This document shows, one piece after another, positions 1-11,349 of a stretch of DNA of 64,000 bases. How positions within the stretch are numbered: position 1 is the stretch's first letter; each line of letters begins with the position of its first letter. Made by a program: the position numbers and the translations under genes. This DNA comes from Halichondria panicea. Its lineage: Eukaryota; Porifera; Demospongiae; Suberitida; Halichondriidae. The notes beneath the pieces are model-generated. The model made no database searches. It had not been told where the DNA came from and saw nothing but the letters and a program-made list of their open reading frames with translations. The DNA lies in the NCBI RefSeq assembly GCF_963675165.1, contig NC_087392.1, positions 3,301,001 through 3,365,000 of the forward strand, written 5' to 3'.

Positions 1-1650
1 ACATCACAAAAATAGCTAGACAAGGAGAGGAGCTAGGCCCCCAGTATAGTGACTTAGGCACAGTCTATCGGAAAACGGTACAAAATGTAAGATGCGTGCG
101 AAACAGAAAATTTGAGGCTACACACTGTTGCTCAATAGCAAGTGTTGTTCCACTCTCACTCTCACTCTCACTCTCACATATAATAATGAAAACGTTAATC
201 ATCGTGCATACCCATAAAAATACCATGGAATGATTGCAGCGTTTTCCAGAAAAGTCGAAGCATCAAATATGCTTCGTTCTGGGATTGCATCAAGAAGTGC
301 TCAGTGTAAAAAGGTCAAACAGGTAAAAAGGTTAAACGACCTGGCTCAAGATGCCTGGCTCAAGACTGCACACCCATTCTTCGGGCAACAATGTAGGAAA
401 TCTCCACTTCGCAAAGGAAATCAGACCCGGATTCTTCCACACAACCAAGTTTGGCCCGAGGAGCTTTTATCGAAGGCTTATGACATTACTTGTTTTGGAT
501 CTTTGCGAAGCCATATCACTTTCGAAACCACTTTCGAAGCCATACCACTTTTGAAATATTTTGGGAAGAGGCAGACATAGGTACAGCAGTACTATCACAT
601 GTACACATGAACTACTCCCTATATATTTTGGCATATATAACATGTGATTTGTACTGAATTGATGTTGCACAGGTATACACAGTCCATCAACAGTCTATAT
701 ACTATGTCGTACGCTCTTTGATCACATTTTTCTTTCTTTTTCAGTAGTATAAATTTACGACGACAGTAGTACGAGAAACTGGATTAATGATATCTTCTCT
801 GGACTAATAATTCAGTAATGAGTAATTGATATGTGAGTAATTGATATGTTGAATTCGTGAAGCCATTTTAGCTCTAGCATGAGAAAGGGAGAGACTCTGG
901 AAAAGCACTGCACTGATTTTAGGCACACGGTTTGTTCCTATCTACGCAACGCAATTGCTGAGCTGAGTGATTCAGCAATGGCGGAATTGTCTAAGAGAGG
1001 AACGCAAGGGGGTCAAAAGGTCATCAATAGGTCATCAATAATTGATATCTAGACCATTTTGTGACGTCTGTCACGTGCCGTGAAGGAGTGTAATAGTTGT
1101 AGATCTAGTTGTAGATCTAGCGCTAGCGCTTGTCTCTGTGTCGTCGTCTTACAAGTATACGGTCCTAAAAAGCTTGATGGGAAAGTGGGAAAGTGTCTCT
1201 TGTGGATGTATTTTTTAAAGAAAAGAAGACTCTGTCCCTCAGTTGACGCCTCCTTTCTCTATTTAAAGTGACCCAACTACTGCTACGTCCAGGTACACGC
1301 TATAGAAATACTCACAAAAACTGTTCAGGAATCAGTATAAATTATGCTCGACTATTGAAGAGGAGACACAAGAAAGGACGGGCCGTCGCTTTTTTTATCG
1401 TCAACAGAGTACGACTCCGTCGCTTTTTTTATCGTCAACAGAGTACGACTCAGATGAGATACGACTCAGATGAGATTGAGATTGAGACTGAGACTGAACG
1501 ACCGACTACCAACTATATACAGCTGATCAGCTGATCTTCATCCGTTGTTTTTAAATATATAAATGTATAGGTGCCGGTGCCGTCAGTATCAAGATGCAGC
1601 CAAGCACAACTTCAACTTGCAGAATGGATGGTCGGACCGTACTCAGGTGC
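1..1650. other. Gene-poor DNA, no gene recognised
   Basis: I recognise no coding region. A 116-codon reading frame at 230-580 has no family features. There is a CTCACT-type microsatellite at about 151-178. Several exact tandem duplications occur: 1018-1039 (11 bp twice), 1095-1118 (12 bp), 1383-1450 (34 bp) and 1444-1475 (16 bp). Confidence 0.6.
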
Positions 1651-2332
1651 GTACTCAGGTGCATTAAGGACTGGGACCTTCAATTATTGCTGAATTTGCA
1701 ATTATAAGCCCCGCCCACACGGTCGCCATGGTTCCGCCCACGCGTTCATTACTTCAACGTACCACTCCCTTTTCATTTTGCAGTAATGCAGTAATTCAGC
1801 TAGTTTAGAGAAGTGACTTAGTCGGCATTTAAAACACCCTCTAGTAAAGCTTGCGAGACAATAGATGACTTCCATAAGCCTTCCTTAGCTGATTTATCCT
1901 TGTACTTTGTCAACAAATTGTTGACCGTGTCCCTGGGAAGCCTACTATCCAAGATGAGACTGCTAGATCAAACAACTTTCTGTTATTTCTCCCTTGCAAA
2001 GACCAGGAGGGCTAAGCGCTAGAGTGAGTTGTTAGCTTAGATAGAACTAAGTATAATGAGCAGCAGCAATAGCTAGTAGCCTTAGTGTTTAAACGCCGAT
2101 TTTTCAATAGAAAAGTGAAATAGTGCTTCGACAAAACGGACCACCCCCACTGATCAATTAGTGGGCGGGGCTTCATTTTAATATTTTCCTAGAGAATGGA
2201 AGCTAGTGTTTCATTTCATCATAAAAGTTTTATATATACACAGTAAACAGCAGCAGGTTGAAGTGCCTCTTATAAATGTCTTTTTATGTTGGTCTTTTTA
2301 TGTTGGTCCCAGTCCTTAATGCACCTGAGTAC
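1651..2332. repeat. Inverted-repeat-bounded segment, probable MITE
   Basis: A 28-bp sequence at 1651-1678 is repeated exactly in inverted orientation at 2305-2332 (core CAGGTGCATTAAGGACTG). The 680-bp segment between them has no convincing reading frame, which suits a short non-autonomous DNA transposon. The outer edges are blurred by 12-bp (1638-1661) and 14-bp (2279-2306) tandem duplications, so no target-site duplication can be defined. Confidence 0.5.
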
Positions 2333-3737
2333 CTGTAAGAATGAGGTACCAACCCCACAAACATAATGGAGCTGTAGTGTTTGAATGTTCATTTGGGGTG
2401 TCCATTCAGCAACGAGGGACGTCAAAGTGGACGTCAAGTTCAAGTGGGTGAAATACATAACTGACTAGACGGTAACCAAGAGTGGTCAGTGGGAACGAAA
2501 TGGTTTAGAACCACGCATGCATGCTTTAATTTGTTTTGTGCGTACATGTAATTATTTATTTTTCTTGAACAAACTTACGGTAGGAGTGCAAATGATGTAT
2601 CGTAAAGTGATGACTAATAATAATAGCTTGAAATAATGTCACTGGGCCAAATCACTGGGTCAAATCTTGAATTTCATTTGTTGCCTGAAATTTTACAAGC
2701 TTATTATCGACTGGAGCAATTTGTGGCGACAAATTGCCGCCTCACTTCAACGTTTTACGAATACTGGGTTGTTCGTTTGTCTTCCATTTGCACCACTGAC
2801 CACTGACGTTCGATGGAACGGTTTTTTTTCAAGGGCCTTCTTGAGTGGCTTCGTAACAAGGACCCCAGGATCTGACCTAAAGTGTTCACAGTTAACATCT
2901 TTCTGGCTATAGCCACCTATGTTGAAAAGCACGCCTGACTTGTATGTAGGCGCAGGTACAAAATGCTCTTCAAAATGCTCTTCAAAAGGTGTCTGTGCGG
3001 GGAGACTGCCGCACAGACTGAACCTGAACAACAACAACATCACTGCTTAGAGGTGGGAGATTCTGGTGGAGAAATCGAATACGGAGATTCTGGCGGAGAG
3101 GTGATTCTGGCGGAGAGGTAGGAGGAATCGAATACTGGTTGATAGGTAGGAGGTAGGAGATCGTAATTTACGTTTCACATATGATTATTACTACGGCTAC
3201 TTAAACAGAGACTCAGACATTCCTGTTGTGATACTGGCTAACCAACTGTACATGCAAGAGTTACCACATGGCCTTGTGTTAGTCCACGTGGGTCTCAGTG
3301 TTATTGAGCCCCTCCCACTCTTTAGTTACCATGGTTATCCTTATCCTCAGTACATGGTTATCCTCAGTACAGTACATTAGAGAAACTGTAAAAGCTAGCT
3401 AGTTTTATTCAAGTCTAGTAACTGTCACTATTAAGCTGTAGATTAGTTGCAGTGAGTCCTCTCAGACGCTGTTTAAGAGTAGCACCACCCTGTGTACGTC
3501 CCTGAGGTACTTACTCATTTTAATACTTACTCATTTTAAGGTATAGGAGCACTTTATATGTAGCCATGCTGTCAATAATAGTACGTACTATACAGAATTG
3601 CCACTTTCATCCTTCTCTGTACCATTTCCTTGATCACCTTGTTGAATATGTCTCGCACAGCCGCATCCTTTAACGAATGGTACGGTATGCACTGAACCGG
3701 CAAAGCATGTGCATGAGTGTGGCTGGAGTTCGTAGAC
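2333..3737. other. Intergenic DNA, no gene recognised
   Basis: Overlapping frames on both strands at 2667-3043 have no family signature. Short GA-rich repeats (gagattctgg-type) occur at about 3055-3140. A 12-bp tandem duplication lies at 2960-2983. Nothing else could be supported. Confidence 0.5.
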
Positions 3738-4502
3738 TTTAACCGTCGGATTCACCGTCGGATTCTTAATTAACAGCGAAGTGAAATGTCTGTAAATTCT
3801 CTATTGGGTTTCCAGAGCAATAGGGTGCAACATGTGTTGCCACGGTTATTACGCTCACCCGTTTTTATCATTTTAAATGCTCGGCCAGCGGTGAGATAAA
3901 ATCCAAAAATTTTTTTTTATGGATCAGCCTATCATATGGTATGAAAAGGCTTGCGGCTTGACTCATCATATGAATGTAACAGTGATATGAATGTAACAGT
4001 GCTAAGATATATCAATTTGAAGTACAATACGTACATGTAATACTATATATATCGGTGAACGATCTATGAAATTTACAAGCTCACATAAAGACTGTTCATT
4101 TACTGCTAATTCTATTTTAGCTATACTATACTTACTACTGATATTCTAGCTATACTATACTCACCGTCCTGGTCCATAGCTCGTCATGCATGCCAGACAG
4201 TTCATCAGCGTCTGGCATAAAGCTGGTAGTCTTTGGGAGGTATCCTACTATCCCCTCTCCTTCATAGGCACTGTCATCAACAGAGGAGACATCGCCATAA
4301 CAACCTAGCAGCTTCGTGCGGTAAGATGCTAATGAAATTTTAATATAGCAACGTGCCTTGGAAAATTCTAGACTAAATTGCACGTGATTCTACTCTATAC
4401 AGGATTCTACTCTATACAGGGAGTTCGAGATACTTGGAATTAGAATTTCGCAAAAATTGTCACTATTGCTGGCCCGTGACGGTTAAAGGGTTAAAGGGTT
4501 AA
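3738..4502 (-). mobile_element. piggyBac-like non-autonomous element, copy A
   Basis: This matches the complete copy at 25,062-25,878. It begins with TTTAACCGTCGG, having lost the first bases of the TIR, and ends with CGGTTAAAGGG followed by TTAA. The internal order is the same in every copy: a ctctattgggtttccag block, a catatgaatgtaacagtg block, then an acidic reading frame. The TTAA target and CCC terminal bases are typical of piggyBac. Near the right end the terminal ttaaaggg motif is itself duplicated. Confidence 0.6.
4150..4383 (-). pseudogene. piggyBac-type N-terminal fragment
   Basis: The 77-codon frame is homologous to the one at 25,175-25,405: both start MQFSLE, contain ISLASYRT and GDVSS-DDSAYE, and run into TSFMPDADE. 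An acidic, serine-rich N-terminus of this kind is common in piggyBac transposases, but no DDD catalytic core follows, so this is a non-autonomous remnant. The assignment rests on the TTAA-flanked element around it more than on the peptide, and a piece lacking here relative to the 25-kb copy (MARLFTCADADVLEQLED) shows an internal deletion. Confidence 0.4.
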
Positions 4503-5775
4503 TAGCACGGGTTAATAGCACACAGGGTACGGTACATGTCAGTTTGTTTGTCATATACTCAAATTCTCAAATTGTAAAATTGTCGCGTAGTGTGTCCACC
4601 TCGATATGAAGCCTTCTCATTGAGTGACTAGCTGCATTTCTTCTGGTCTTTTTGTTCAAACTCAGAGTAAACACACAAATTATACCACAGAACACTAAAT
4701 AGTTTACGTTGAACAACTTACTCTTGGTGACAACTTACTCTTGGTGACAAATCTTGGTGACAAGTTCACGATGAAAAGTACATAAATTGTTGATTTTTCT
4801 CACTTGATTTTTCTCACTTGAAATTCACATCTCTCAGGCTGCTTAATAACACTCCTGGACAATAGATTATAATTATTATGAAATCGCGTACGCACGCAGG
4901 AGGATTATTCCAGGATGAATGCATCTCTCACGGCTCAGAGCAGGGCACTTTCAGTTTCAGTAACATCTTCACTTGGGCTGGTACTAGGCTGTAGTTCGTC
5001 CTGGTTGTTCGTCCTGGTTGAATTGTCTGAATTGTCTGATTGGGAGACAATGATGAGGTTTTATGGATTCGACGATAAACAAGCAAAAAAGTTGAAATTA
5101 ATGTGCGACAATCACCAACCATGTGTGCTTAAAAATTGCAAACATATTCAATTGCAAACATATTCAGTTGTCAGCTGCAAAGTCTTCCCTCCCTTCCCAC
5201 CCTTATATATAGCCCACGCTTATATATAGCATGGTTTGAAAATGTTGTATTTACGCTTATTTCGTATTTACCATACTTCTCCGCCTTCGGGCATAATCGC
5301 TGTCGGGGCATTGCACCACTCTCTCACACTTATGGGATGCTTAAAAATTGCAGAGAGGGAACCAAGTTCCAAGTTCGAATTTCGGTTTCACTTAGCTGAT
5401 ACCCAATTTGTTTTAGTACTCCTGAAAATTCTTGCTCGGAGGACTGCTCCTATAGTTGATGTAACAAATTTGGGTCTAAAACGAATGCCTTGAGAGCTGT
5501 ATGTCTTCGTTGCTGTATGAAACTGATGAGCGTCATTCAGGTTGGCCAAGAATTCCAGTAGATTGATATGAATATTTTTCGCCAAGATTTTCTGGGATCT
5601 ATCAACTTCGCGAAGGACTTGTACCGAGCTTCCATTACCCCCTGGTCCATTAACAGCCGAACAGTTGTCCAAAGTAAGTTGTCCAAAGTAAGTACTGCTC
5701 GGGGCTCTAAACCGTCCACTTTTCTGTCCTGAGTACCTAACAGGTAAGGAATCGGTTTTAAAGTGTAGTTTCAGC
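4503..5775. other. Intergenic DNA with anonymous ORFs
   Basis: A 104-codon plus-strand frame (4915-5229) and a 94-codon minus-strand frame (5388-5672) show no domain I can name. Tandem duplications cluster here: 4496-4521 (13 bp), 4714-4747 (17 bp), 4791-4818 (14 bp), 4994-5019 (13 bp), 5020-5037 (9 bp) and 5663-5690 (14 bp). Confidence 0.5.
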
Positions 5776-5779
5776 TTAA

Positions 5780-6556
5780 CCCTTTAACCGTCGGATTCTT
5801 AATTAACAGTGAAGTGAAATGTCTGTAAATTCTCTATCAGGTTTCCAGAGCAATAACAACCATATATCAATAGAATGCCCATACAACAAGGGTGCAACAT
5901 GTGTTGCCATAACAACCACGATTATTACGCTCACATCACATTTAAGTTAAATGCTCGGCCAGCGGTGAGATTTTTATAGATCAGATGGTATGGTATAAAG
6001 GCTTGACTAAGGTTAATTTCATATGGTTCACATCATATGAATGTAACAGTGCTCAGATATATCAATTTGAAGTACAATACGTACATGTATTACTATATCG
6101 GTGAACGATCTATGAAATTTACAAATTTACAAGCTCACATAAAGACTGTTCATTACTGCTAATTCTATTTTAGCTATACTATACTCACTACTGATATTCT
6201 AGCTATACTATACTACTTGCCAGAGTCACACAGTGAGCCCTCTCCTGGTCTTTCACCGTCCTGGTCCATAGCGCTAGCGTCTAGGTCCACGTCATGCATG
6301 TCCTCAGTCCCAGACAGTTCATCAGCGTCTGGCATAAGGTATCCTACTATCCTACTATCCCCTCTCCTTCATAGGCACTGTCATCACCAGAGGAGACATC
6401 TGTCCTCAAGCTGTTCAAGCACATCGGCAAAAGTTCGTGCGGAAATTTTAACATAGCAACGTGGCTCTAGACTAAATTCCACGTGATTTTACAGGATGTG
6501 CGTAGTTCGAGCTACTTCCTAAGTATCGCAGAATTAGAATTTCGCAAAAAAAGTCA
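5780..6556 (-). mobile_element. piggyBac-like non-autonomous element, copy B
   Basis: It starts precisely after TTAA (5776-5779) with CCCTTTAACCGTCGGATTC, the same terminus as copy C. It runs through the shared internal blocks to the gcaaaaaaagtca sequence that normally sits just inside the other TIR. The distal TIR and second TTAA are missing, so the copy is truncated. Confidence 0.6.
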
Positions 6557-6604
6557 ATGGACCCTGGATCACATTGAATGTAATGTAACTCGATCTTTCG
6601 ATTT

Positions 6605-7084
6605 TTGTCTTCTCTGGTAGAACACGGAATATTTGGTCAGGGCAGACCTTATCTGATGATGATTCCATGCGCCTTGACGAAATCAATGAAGCTTGGTGCA
6701 AATGAAAATCTTGACAAAGCGCTTTATGTATGGTTTACCCAAAAAAGAATGGAGGGCATTCCAATTAGCGGTCCAATTAGCGGTCCAATGCTGGAGAACA
6801 GATCGAGGGATCCAACTCAGACCTACATGATGATGTCACTGAGCAGAAGAAGCAAGGTACAAAGGTACAAGAGAGCTTGGTTGCGCGGCAGCCACCAAGT
6901 TTTTTGTTTGTCAAAGTTCATGCATGTACAGAGGTCAGACCTACATGATTATGTCCAAGAAGCGAGGCGCGTCAGTTCGAGCACACTGGTGGACAGACTC
7001 TCCGGACGGCGCTCAACCTCAGCCAAAAGCATCAATGGATTCTCCATTGTGCCTGTGGTAATTAAGTTAGAATGTGCTGGGTAA
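6605..7084 (+). pseudogene. Tigger/CENPB-type HTH transposase fragment
   Basis: The 159-codon frame contains NENLDKALYVWFTQKRMEG followed by PISGP and LENRS. This is the characteristic second helix-turn-helix (HTH_Tnp_Tc5/CENPB type) of pogo/Tigger transposases, at about residues 33-65. The catalytic DDE_1 domain is absent and the sequence after residue 75 is not recognisable. A 12-bp tandem duplication (6761-6784) doubles ISGP in frame. The ATG upstream is not a reliable start. Inference: a relic of a DNA transposon unrelated to the larger Tigger-like unit at 37-45 kb. Confidence 0.5.
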
Positions 7085-7285
7085 TGGTTTTATCGCTGAC
7101 TTGCTAGACTGCGGTTTCTCGCCTCGAAGCATAGTGGTGGTGATGCCTGTGACCCTTGTAACTAATAGATATGCAACTGTATATAGAGTGTTTTTACCAG
7201 CTGGTGGTATGGTTGCAACAATGTTGCAACAAGGCTCGTGAAGGTCGGTGAGTCTACAGGGACAGGAGGAGACAGATTTTGGCAG

Positions 7286-7547
7286 CTACATCATCGTTGT
7301 AGATGGTGAAACCGGTTGTCTCGCAGGATTTGCGTTTTCACTGCTAACCCCTTCGTCATTCTCCATGTTCAGCATCATCAACGAACGGAGGTAGGTTGTG
7401 TGTCTGTGTCTGCTGTCGATGATGATGTACTTCAATAGATAGCTGTGTCTCCTTGTAATACGCTGATGTCCATCGTTTATCACAAAATTCTGAGACTGAA
7501 GTGCAAAAATGATGTGACGACAGGGAAGAATCATAGAACGGGATCAC
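7286..7547 (-). pseudogene. SWIM zinc-finger (MULE/ZSWIM-like) C-terminal fragment
   Basis: Two overlapping minus-strand frames together show LPCRHIIFAL, the His-containing end of a SWIM zinc finger, and a little downstream CDKRWTSAYYKET, a motif that follows SWIM fingers in MULE-type transposases and ZSWIM proteins. They lie in different frames, so at least one indel separates them. The first SWIM cysteines and the DDE catalytic domain are not present. Probable transposon remnant. Confidence 0.4.
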
Positions 7548-7589
7548 GACCCGGACTCCCTCAGATGTTTCTACTCCATCTTGATGTCC

Positions 7590-7790
7590 TTTAACTTTAA
7601 CCGCTCTAATTCTCTATCGGGTTTCCAGATGACTAGCAATTGCACATACAACAAGGAATAAAATGGTGCAGACTACCCGTTTTTATCATTTTAAATGCCC
7701 GGCCAGCGGTGAGATAACTATCATATGTATCATATGGTATAAAGGCTTGATTTTCACATCATATGAATGTAACAGTGCTATCAATTTCAT
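7590..7790 (-). mobile_element. piggyBac-like element, truncated copy D
   Basis: A roughly 200-bp fragment shares ctctatcgggtttccag and catatgaatgtaacagtgct with copies A-C, beginning after TTTAACCGCTC. Most of the interior is deleted. Confidence 0.5.
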
Positions 7791-7791
7791 G

Positions 7792-7925
7792 TCTGGCGTT
7801 TCGGAATCTCAGTAGGAGGGTGCGCGAGAGTGCAAAACATTTTGGGGTACGCCCACACACCAGAAGCCACGCCCATCATACATGAAGCCACGCCTACATT
7901 AGTGTTACTGCGCATGACAACAGAC
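7792..7925. repeat. End fragment of a CAGTGGCG-type element
   Basis: The segment from tctggcgtttcggaatc through gtaggagggtgcgcg and gccacgcc to gcgcatgacaacagac is a reverse-orientation, diverged match to 56,850-56,955, the right end of the 5-bp-TSD element there. It is a truncated relic. Confidence 0.45.
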
Positions 7926-8044
7926 ACGCCGACAAAGACAAAGACAATCAAGCAAAGCAGATCTACCCACTGCATCATCTATATAGCTACATCAGGTATG
8001 TGTGTAGAAGTGATAAGCCGTTTGTGTCAAAATATTGATGACAA

Positions 8045-8200
8045 AAACACAATGTATTCATTTGAGGGTATTTAGCAAACGCTGAGGGTATTAGTAAATG
8101 TCTGAGGGTATTTGACTGAGGGTATGTACTAAACAACTTGTATATACATATTGCTCAGTCATTTAGTAAATACCCTCAGTTCCCTCAAATGTATTTACTA
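8045..8200. repeat. AAATACCCTCAG-type short repeat cluster
   Basis: Irregular repeats of GAGGGTATTTAG and its complement are spaced 15-25 bp apart. The orientation changes inside the cluster: forward up to about 8125, then complement from about 8165. The same motif forms a second cluster at 34,250-34,465. Confidence 0.6.
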
Positions 8201-8233
8201 GTAGGACTTGCTTACAGTATTGCTCATCTGCCA

Positions 8234-8554
8234 TCAGTGTAGCTCACTCTCGATGCAGGTTGGTGATGGGAGATCATCCTTGTACAGGTCAACTAGTTGG
8301 CTGACTTTGGAGCTGTGATCTTCTTCTGCTACCATAATTGATGGAACTATGCTGTTTTCTGATGGGCGCTGAAGCGAGATTTCATCTCTGTGAGCAGATG
8401 GCTCGAGTACCGGGATCGATATCGAACTACAGTAGAAAGTAGAACTGTGATGGAGGAACATTGAAAACGGCTCAGTCCCTACATCATTGCACATCTGCTC
8501 AATGGTTTCTCTGCTCAATGGTTTCGTTTGAATGGTGTATGCCCGGTCGTACAT
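8234..8554 (-). CDS. Uncharacterised 106-codon ORF
   Basis: The minus-strand frame starts MYDRAYTIQTKPLSRETIEQ and ends with ESELH before a stop. No domain, signal peptide or membrane segment is visible. A 16-bp tandem duplication at 8495-8525 falls at its 5' end. It may be an exon of an unrecognised gene or chance; no splice sites were established. Confidence 0.2.
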   Translation of the reverse strand: MYDRAYTIQTKPLSRETIEQMCNDVGTEPFSMFLHHSSTFYCSSISIPVLEPSAHRDEISLQRPSENSIVPSIMVAEEDHSSKVSQLVDLYKDDLPSPTCIESELH

Positions 8555-9111
8555 TTTGAATGGTGTACTGTTACTGTATTTATTTCGCTGCTACAATGTT
8601 CTTCGAAGATTTGACCTGAATATACTTGAGGCATGAGTCACGAGTGCGCAGAGGAATTCGGTTGTGGTGATGGCTAACACGGGCATCGGATCTAAACCCC
8701 GACCGGCGGGCGGTAGATGACTTCCATACAAGCAACGATGATGGATTGGTGAAGAGACTGAAAAATATCAACGGCATCAATTCGTTGTACCCACCGTGTT
8801 CGACACATATCTTAACTTGAGAACTTTTGAGGAAGATTGTGTATCAGCTATCTCCATGCACTTCCTTTTAGGGCCAAGGCGTGGCCATGCTTTAATGATA
8901 TTCATGTGAATGACTTCATTTCACGTGACAGGAAGTAGCCCTGAAAGCATTGTCGCATTTATTGAGTGTCTGTGCGTTGTGCGTTGTCGTGTGCTAGCTA
9001 GCTAGCTGCTCTTGGCGCTCCTAGCCTCCAAGATTCAAGTATCTCTCAGTTTGTAGCAAGTATCTTGTTGAAAAGGGAAAGTCTATTTGTAAGCTGGGTA
9101 TAGTCTGCGCA
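8555..9111. other. Intergenic DNA with anonymous ORF
   Basis: A 66-codon minus-strand frame at 8580-8780 (MMPLIFFSLFTNPSSLL...) has no recognisable family. The rest of the stretch, including the gctagctagctagctg run near 8993-9008, shows no gene. Confidence 0.4.
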
Positions 9112-9690
9112 TTAGTCGGGGAGTGAATGATGCGTGTTGAAATATATTCTACTCAAGAGATTTGTCTTTTCTATTTGAATGTCTCGTTGTAGTTGTGCCA
9201 GTAGGGTTTTTTTGAAGAGACTATGTCGAAGGGTGTCATATTCAATCACTGTTCCTAGTAGTCTTGTAATTATTCGTCCATGTTTAGTCTTAAGCTGTGT
9301 TTGTGGGGTATGCTCTTCCTCTGGCAAACCCAGTTGCAGGTACTGCATGTGTTGTAGCTCAGAAGTGGTGTGGTCTTGTAGCTCAGAAGTGGTGTGGCCT
9401 TGTAGCTCAGAAGTGGTGTGGCCTTGTGTAGTGGCACCTTGTAGTGGCACCTTGTAGCTCAGAAGTGGTGGTGGAGCTCGGAAGTGGAGCTCAGAAGTGG
9501 AGCTCAGAAGTGGTGGCGCCTTGCTGCTGCTGTTGTTCACCACATGGAGTGCGTGTATAAATAGAGTCGGTGTTGGAAGCTCTTCTTTGCTTGTCATTAG
9601 CTCGTCCCAACATGTTTCTGTAACTAACTGGGGCACACTGAGTTTACGACCCAGCAGTGTTCTGTACTCAGCAAGAGACTCAAGGAACAA
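9112..9690 (-). CDS. ORF of 192 codons with in-frame octapeptide repeats
   Basis: The open frame runs the full 579 bp on the minus strand. Its first codon is TTG rather than ATG, so it would have to be an internal exon or begin elsewhere. The centre contains several copies of GHTTSELQ encoded by the 24-bp minisatellite at 9355-9530. The N-terminal part (EYRTLLGRKLSVPQLVTETCW) and the C-terminal part (charged, leucine-rich) look protein-like, but I cannot assign a family. Because the repeat has few stops in any frame, the length is weaker evidence than it seems. Confidence 0.3.
   Translation of the reverse strand: MFLESLAEYRTLLGRKLSVPQLVTETCWDELMTSKEELPTPTLFIHALHVVNNSSSKAPPLLSSTSELHFRAPPPLLSYKVPLQGATTQGHTTSELQGHTTSELQDHTTSELQHMQYLQLGLPEEEHTPQTQLKTKHGRIITRLLGTVIEYDTLRHSLFKKTLLAQLQRDIQIEKTNLLSRIYFNTHHSLPD
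9355..9530. repeat. 24-bp minisatellite
   Basis: Tandem units of the type tgtagctcagaagtggtgtg are repeated about six times with shortened variants. The first copies are nearly identical 24-mers; the later ones lose part of the unit. The unit is a multiple of three, so the minus-strand frame stays open. Confidence 0.75.
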
Positions 9691-9741
9691 TTAACATACA
9701 GGCCACTATAGAGCAGAAATCCATCTACTGAAGATCAGATT

Positions 9742-10850
9742 TCTTTGCTACAAGATCGGCTAGATTGCATCCTAACCCTATCTGAACCACCAACAACCAC
9801 AACCAACGGCATTAAAATTACCGACAAACTGAGATTCTTTGTTGGCGACCATCCTGCACAACAGTTCGAGAGAGGGACTAAACAAGGAGGCACATACAAA
9901 TGTGGTGGATGCGGTGCCAGGTTCTCGGACATGCGCCATGGCGAAGCCTAGAAGATTTGCAAAGGATTGCAATACATGGAAAGAGAGGGAAAACAACAGG
10001 CAATATCAATCAACCTAAAAGTTAACGAAATCCGAGAAGAGCTAGACTCCCGAAGTATTAACACAACGAAAGATGAGATGGAAGGTATATTAAAAGACGG
10101 GAGTCCAGCATGTACCAGCATGTACCCACACTTTTACTCTTAAATCCGACTGGCTCACTCACTACTCGATCTTGGATTGTGAGCCTCTTAACCTCTTAAG
10201 GGATAACCTCTGCAAGCAGCTACTGTATCTGTTGAAAGGTGACGTCCGAAAGTCCACTGAAGACATGCTACTGTGAGCACATGTGCAAACTATCCAAAAG
10301 AGCATACTGCTTCTTCTCGAAACTGCCATACAAATTACCCGTCTATTCTATTTACCCTAACGACGGATACTTCAACGCACGTGGGTACACCATGAGCTCT
10401 GCTATGAGCTCATTCACAGATTTTACGCTGGAATGACAAGAGAGAAAATGTTTGGACTTGCTCATGCCCCTGCTCAGTTTGAAATTCTTCCTCTGTCGTC
10501 CTCTGTCGTCCGTGAACACTGAATGCCAAGAGCGTATCTTTAGTCAAGCCAGAAAGACAGCAACAGCTACATCACCCCCAGAACATTGTTTCAACCCTAA
10601 CTCTTCGACTACGAGCTAAAACAGAGCTCAAACCTATTAGCACTATTGTAAACCAAGAAGAGTATTCCACAGTATCAAGGCACGATAATTGAGAAGAGTT
10701 TTGTCGAACGACACTTGAGCAGCTGGAATCTGGAATCAGCACTTGAAACGAATCAGTCCTTTCGTGTGTGGTGGGACTACTCCGACAATGGGTACAGATT
10801 CAATGACAGTGAAGAAGACCAGCAGAGCTACTGCCAGGGTCGTTGGATAG
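9742..10850 (+). pseudogene. C-terminal half of a repetitive marine-invertebrate protein family
   Basis: Plus-strand frames contain QDRLDCILTLSEPP, NGIKITDKLRFFVGDHPAQ, QFERGTKQGGTYKCGGCG and, after several stops and frameshifts, NTECQERIFSQARKTATA. From memory, these motifs occur in this order in a large, functionally uncharacterised protein family that is highly multicopy in corals and sponges. The CxxC pair in YKCGGCG suggests metal binding. The copy is broken by many stops. A 10-bp tandem duplication (10,491-10,510) lies inside it. The corresponding N-terminal half sits next to it on the other strand. Confidence 0.45.
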
Positions 10851-11349
10851 TTTTAAATTGCTCTTCCACTGTGTCTGTGTCGTTATATTCTGCATTCAGC
10901 TTCGAATATAGTTCATCCTTGGACATGTTCTCGATGTCTTCATCTGTGGCCAGTCTGGTGGTTAGTTGTCTGGTTTATCTTAAAGGAAACTTCTCCAAAT
11001 CACCATTGCAAACATTGTATGACACAAGAGTAAAGGGAGAGCAGGGTGACATTTCTCCTGTTCGGACTTGTTCTGTCCATGATTCCTGAATTTTTTTCAC
11101 AGTTGGTGGGACAGGTACAGGTACCCCTCCACACAAATGTCTCTTCCTTTTACTGCCTGGTTGCCGTCCATCTCCAGACTTCTCGGCGAACTCTTTGACA
11201 CAGTTGTCTCCTGGAACATTGTGGTCTCTAGCAAACTTTTGCCAGTTGATTGGAGGTGGAGCAGAAGAGTGTTGTTCCAAGTCATTCAGAACGGCATCAG
11301 GTAGTAGGTGTAGAGTCGATAGAATGGGTAGCTTGCGTTGATATGCCAT
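10820..11349 (-). pseudogene. N-terminal half of the same repetitive protein family
   Basis: The minus-strand frame of 124 codons includes INWQKFARDHNVPGDN, VKEFAEKSG, a basic KRKRH patch and EQVRTGEMSPCSPFT. After one frameshift near 10,980 it continues as RQLTTRLATDEDIENMSKDEL. From memory, these belong to the N-terminal part of the family whose C-terminal motifs lie at 9742-10,850 on the plus strand. The two halves therefore face each other tail to tail, which implies an inversion or two independent fragments. No function is known to me. Confidence 0.45.

Noticed and set aside
230-580. 116-codon frame at the window start
   Set aside because: No domain, no splice context and a normal chance length; not called as a gene.
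4915-5229. 104-codon frame with hydrophobic N-terminus, considered as a small secreted protein
   Set aside because: Its N-terminal half is created largely by two short tandem duplications, and frames on the opposite strand are equally open.
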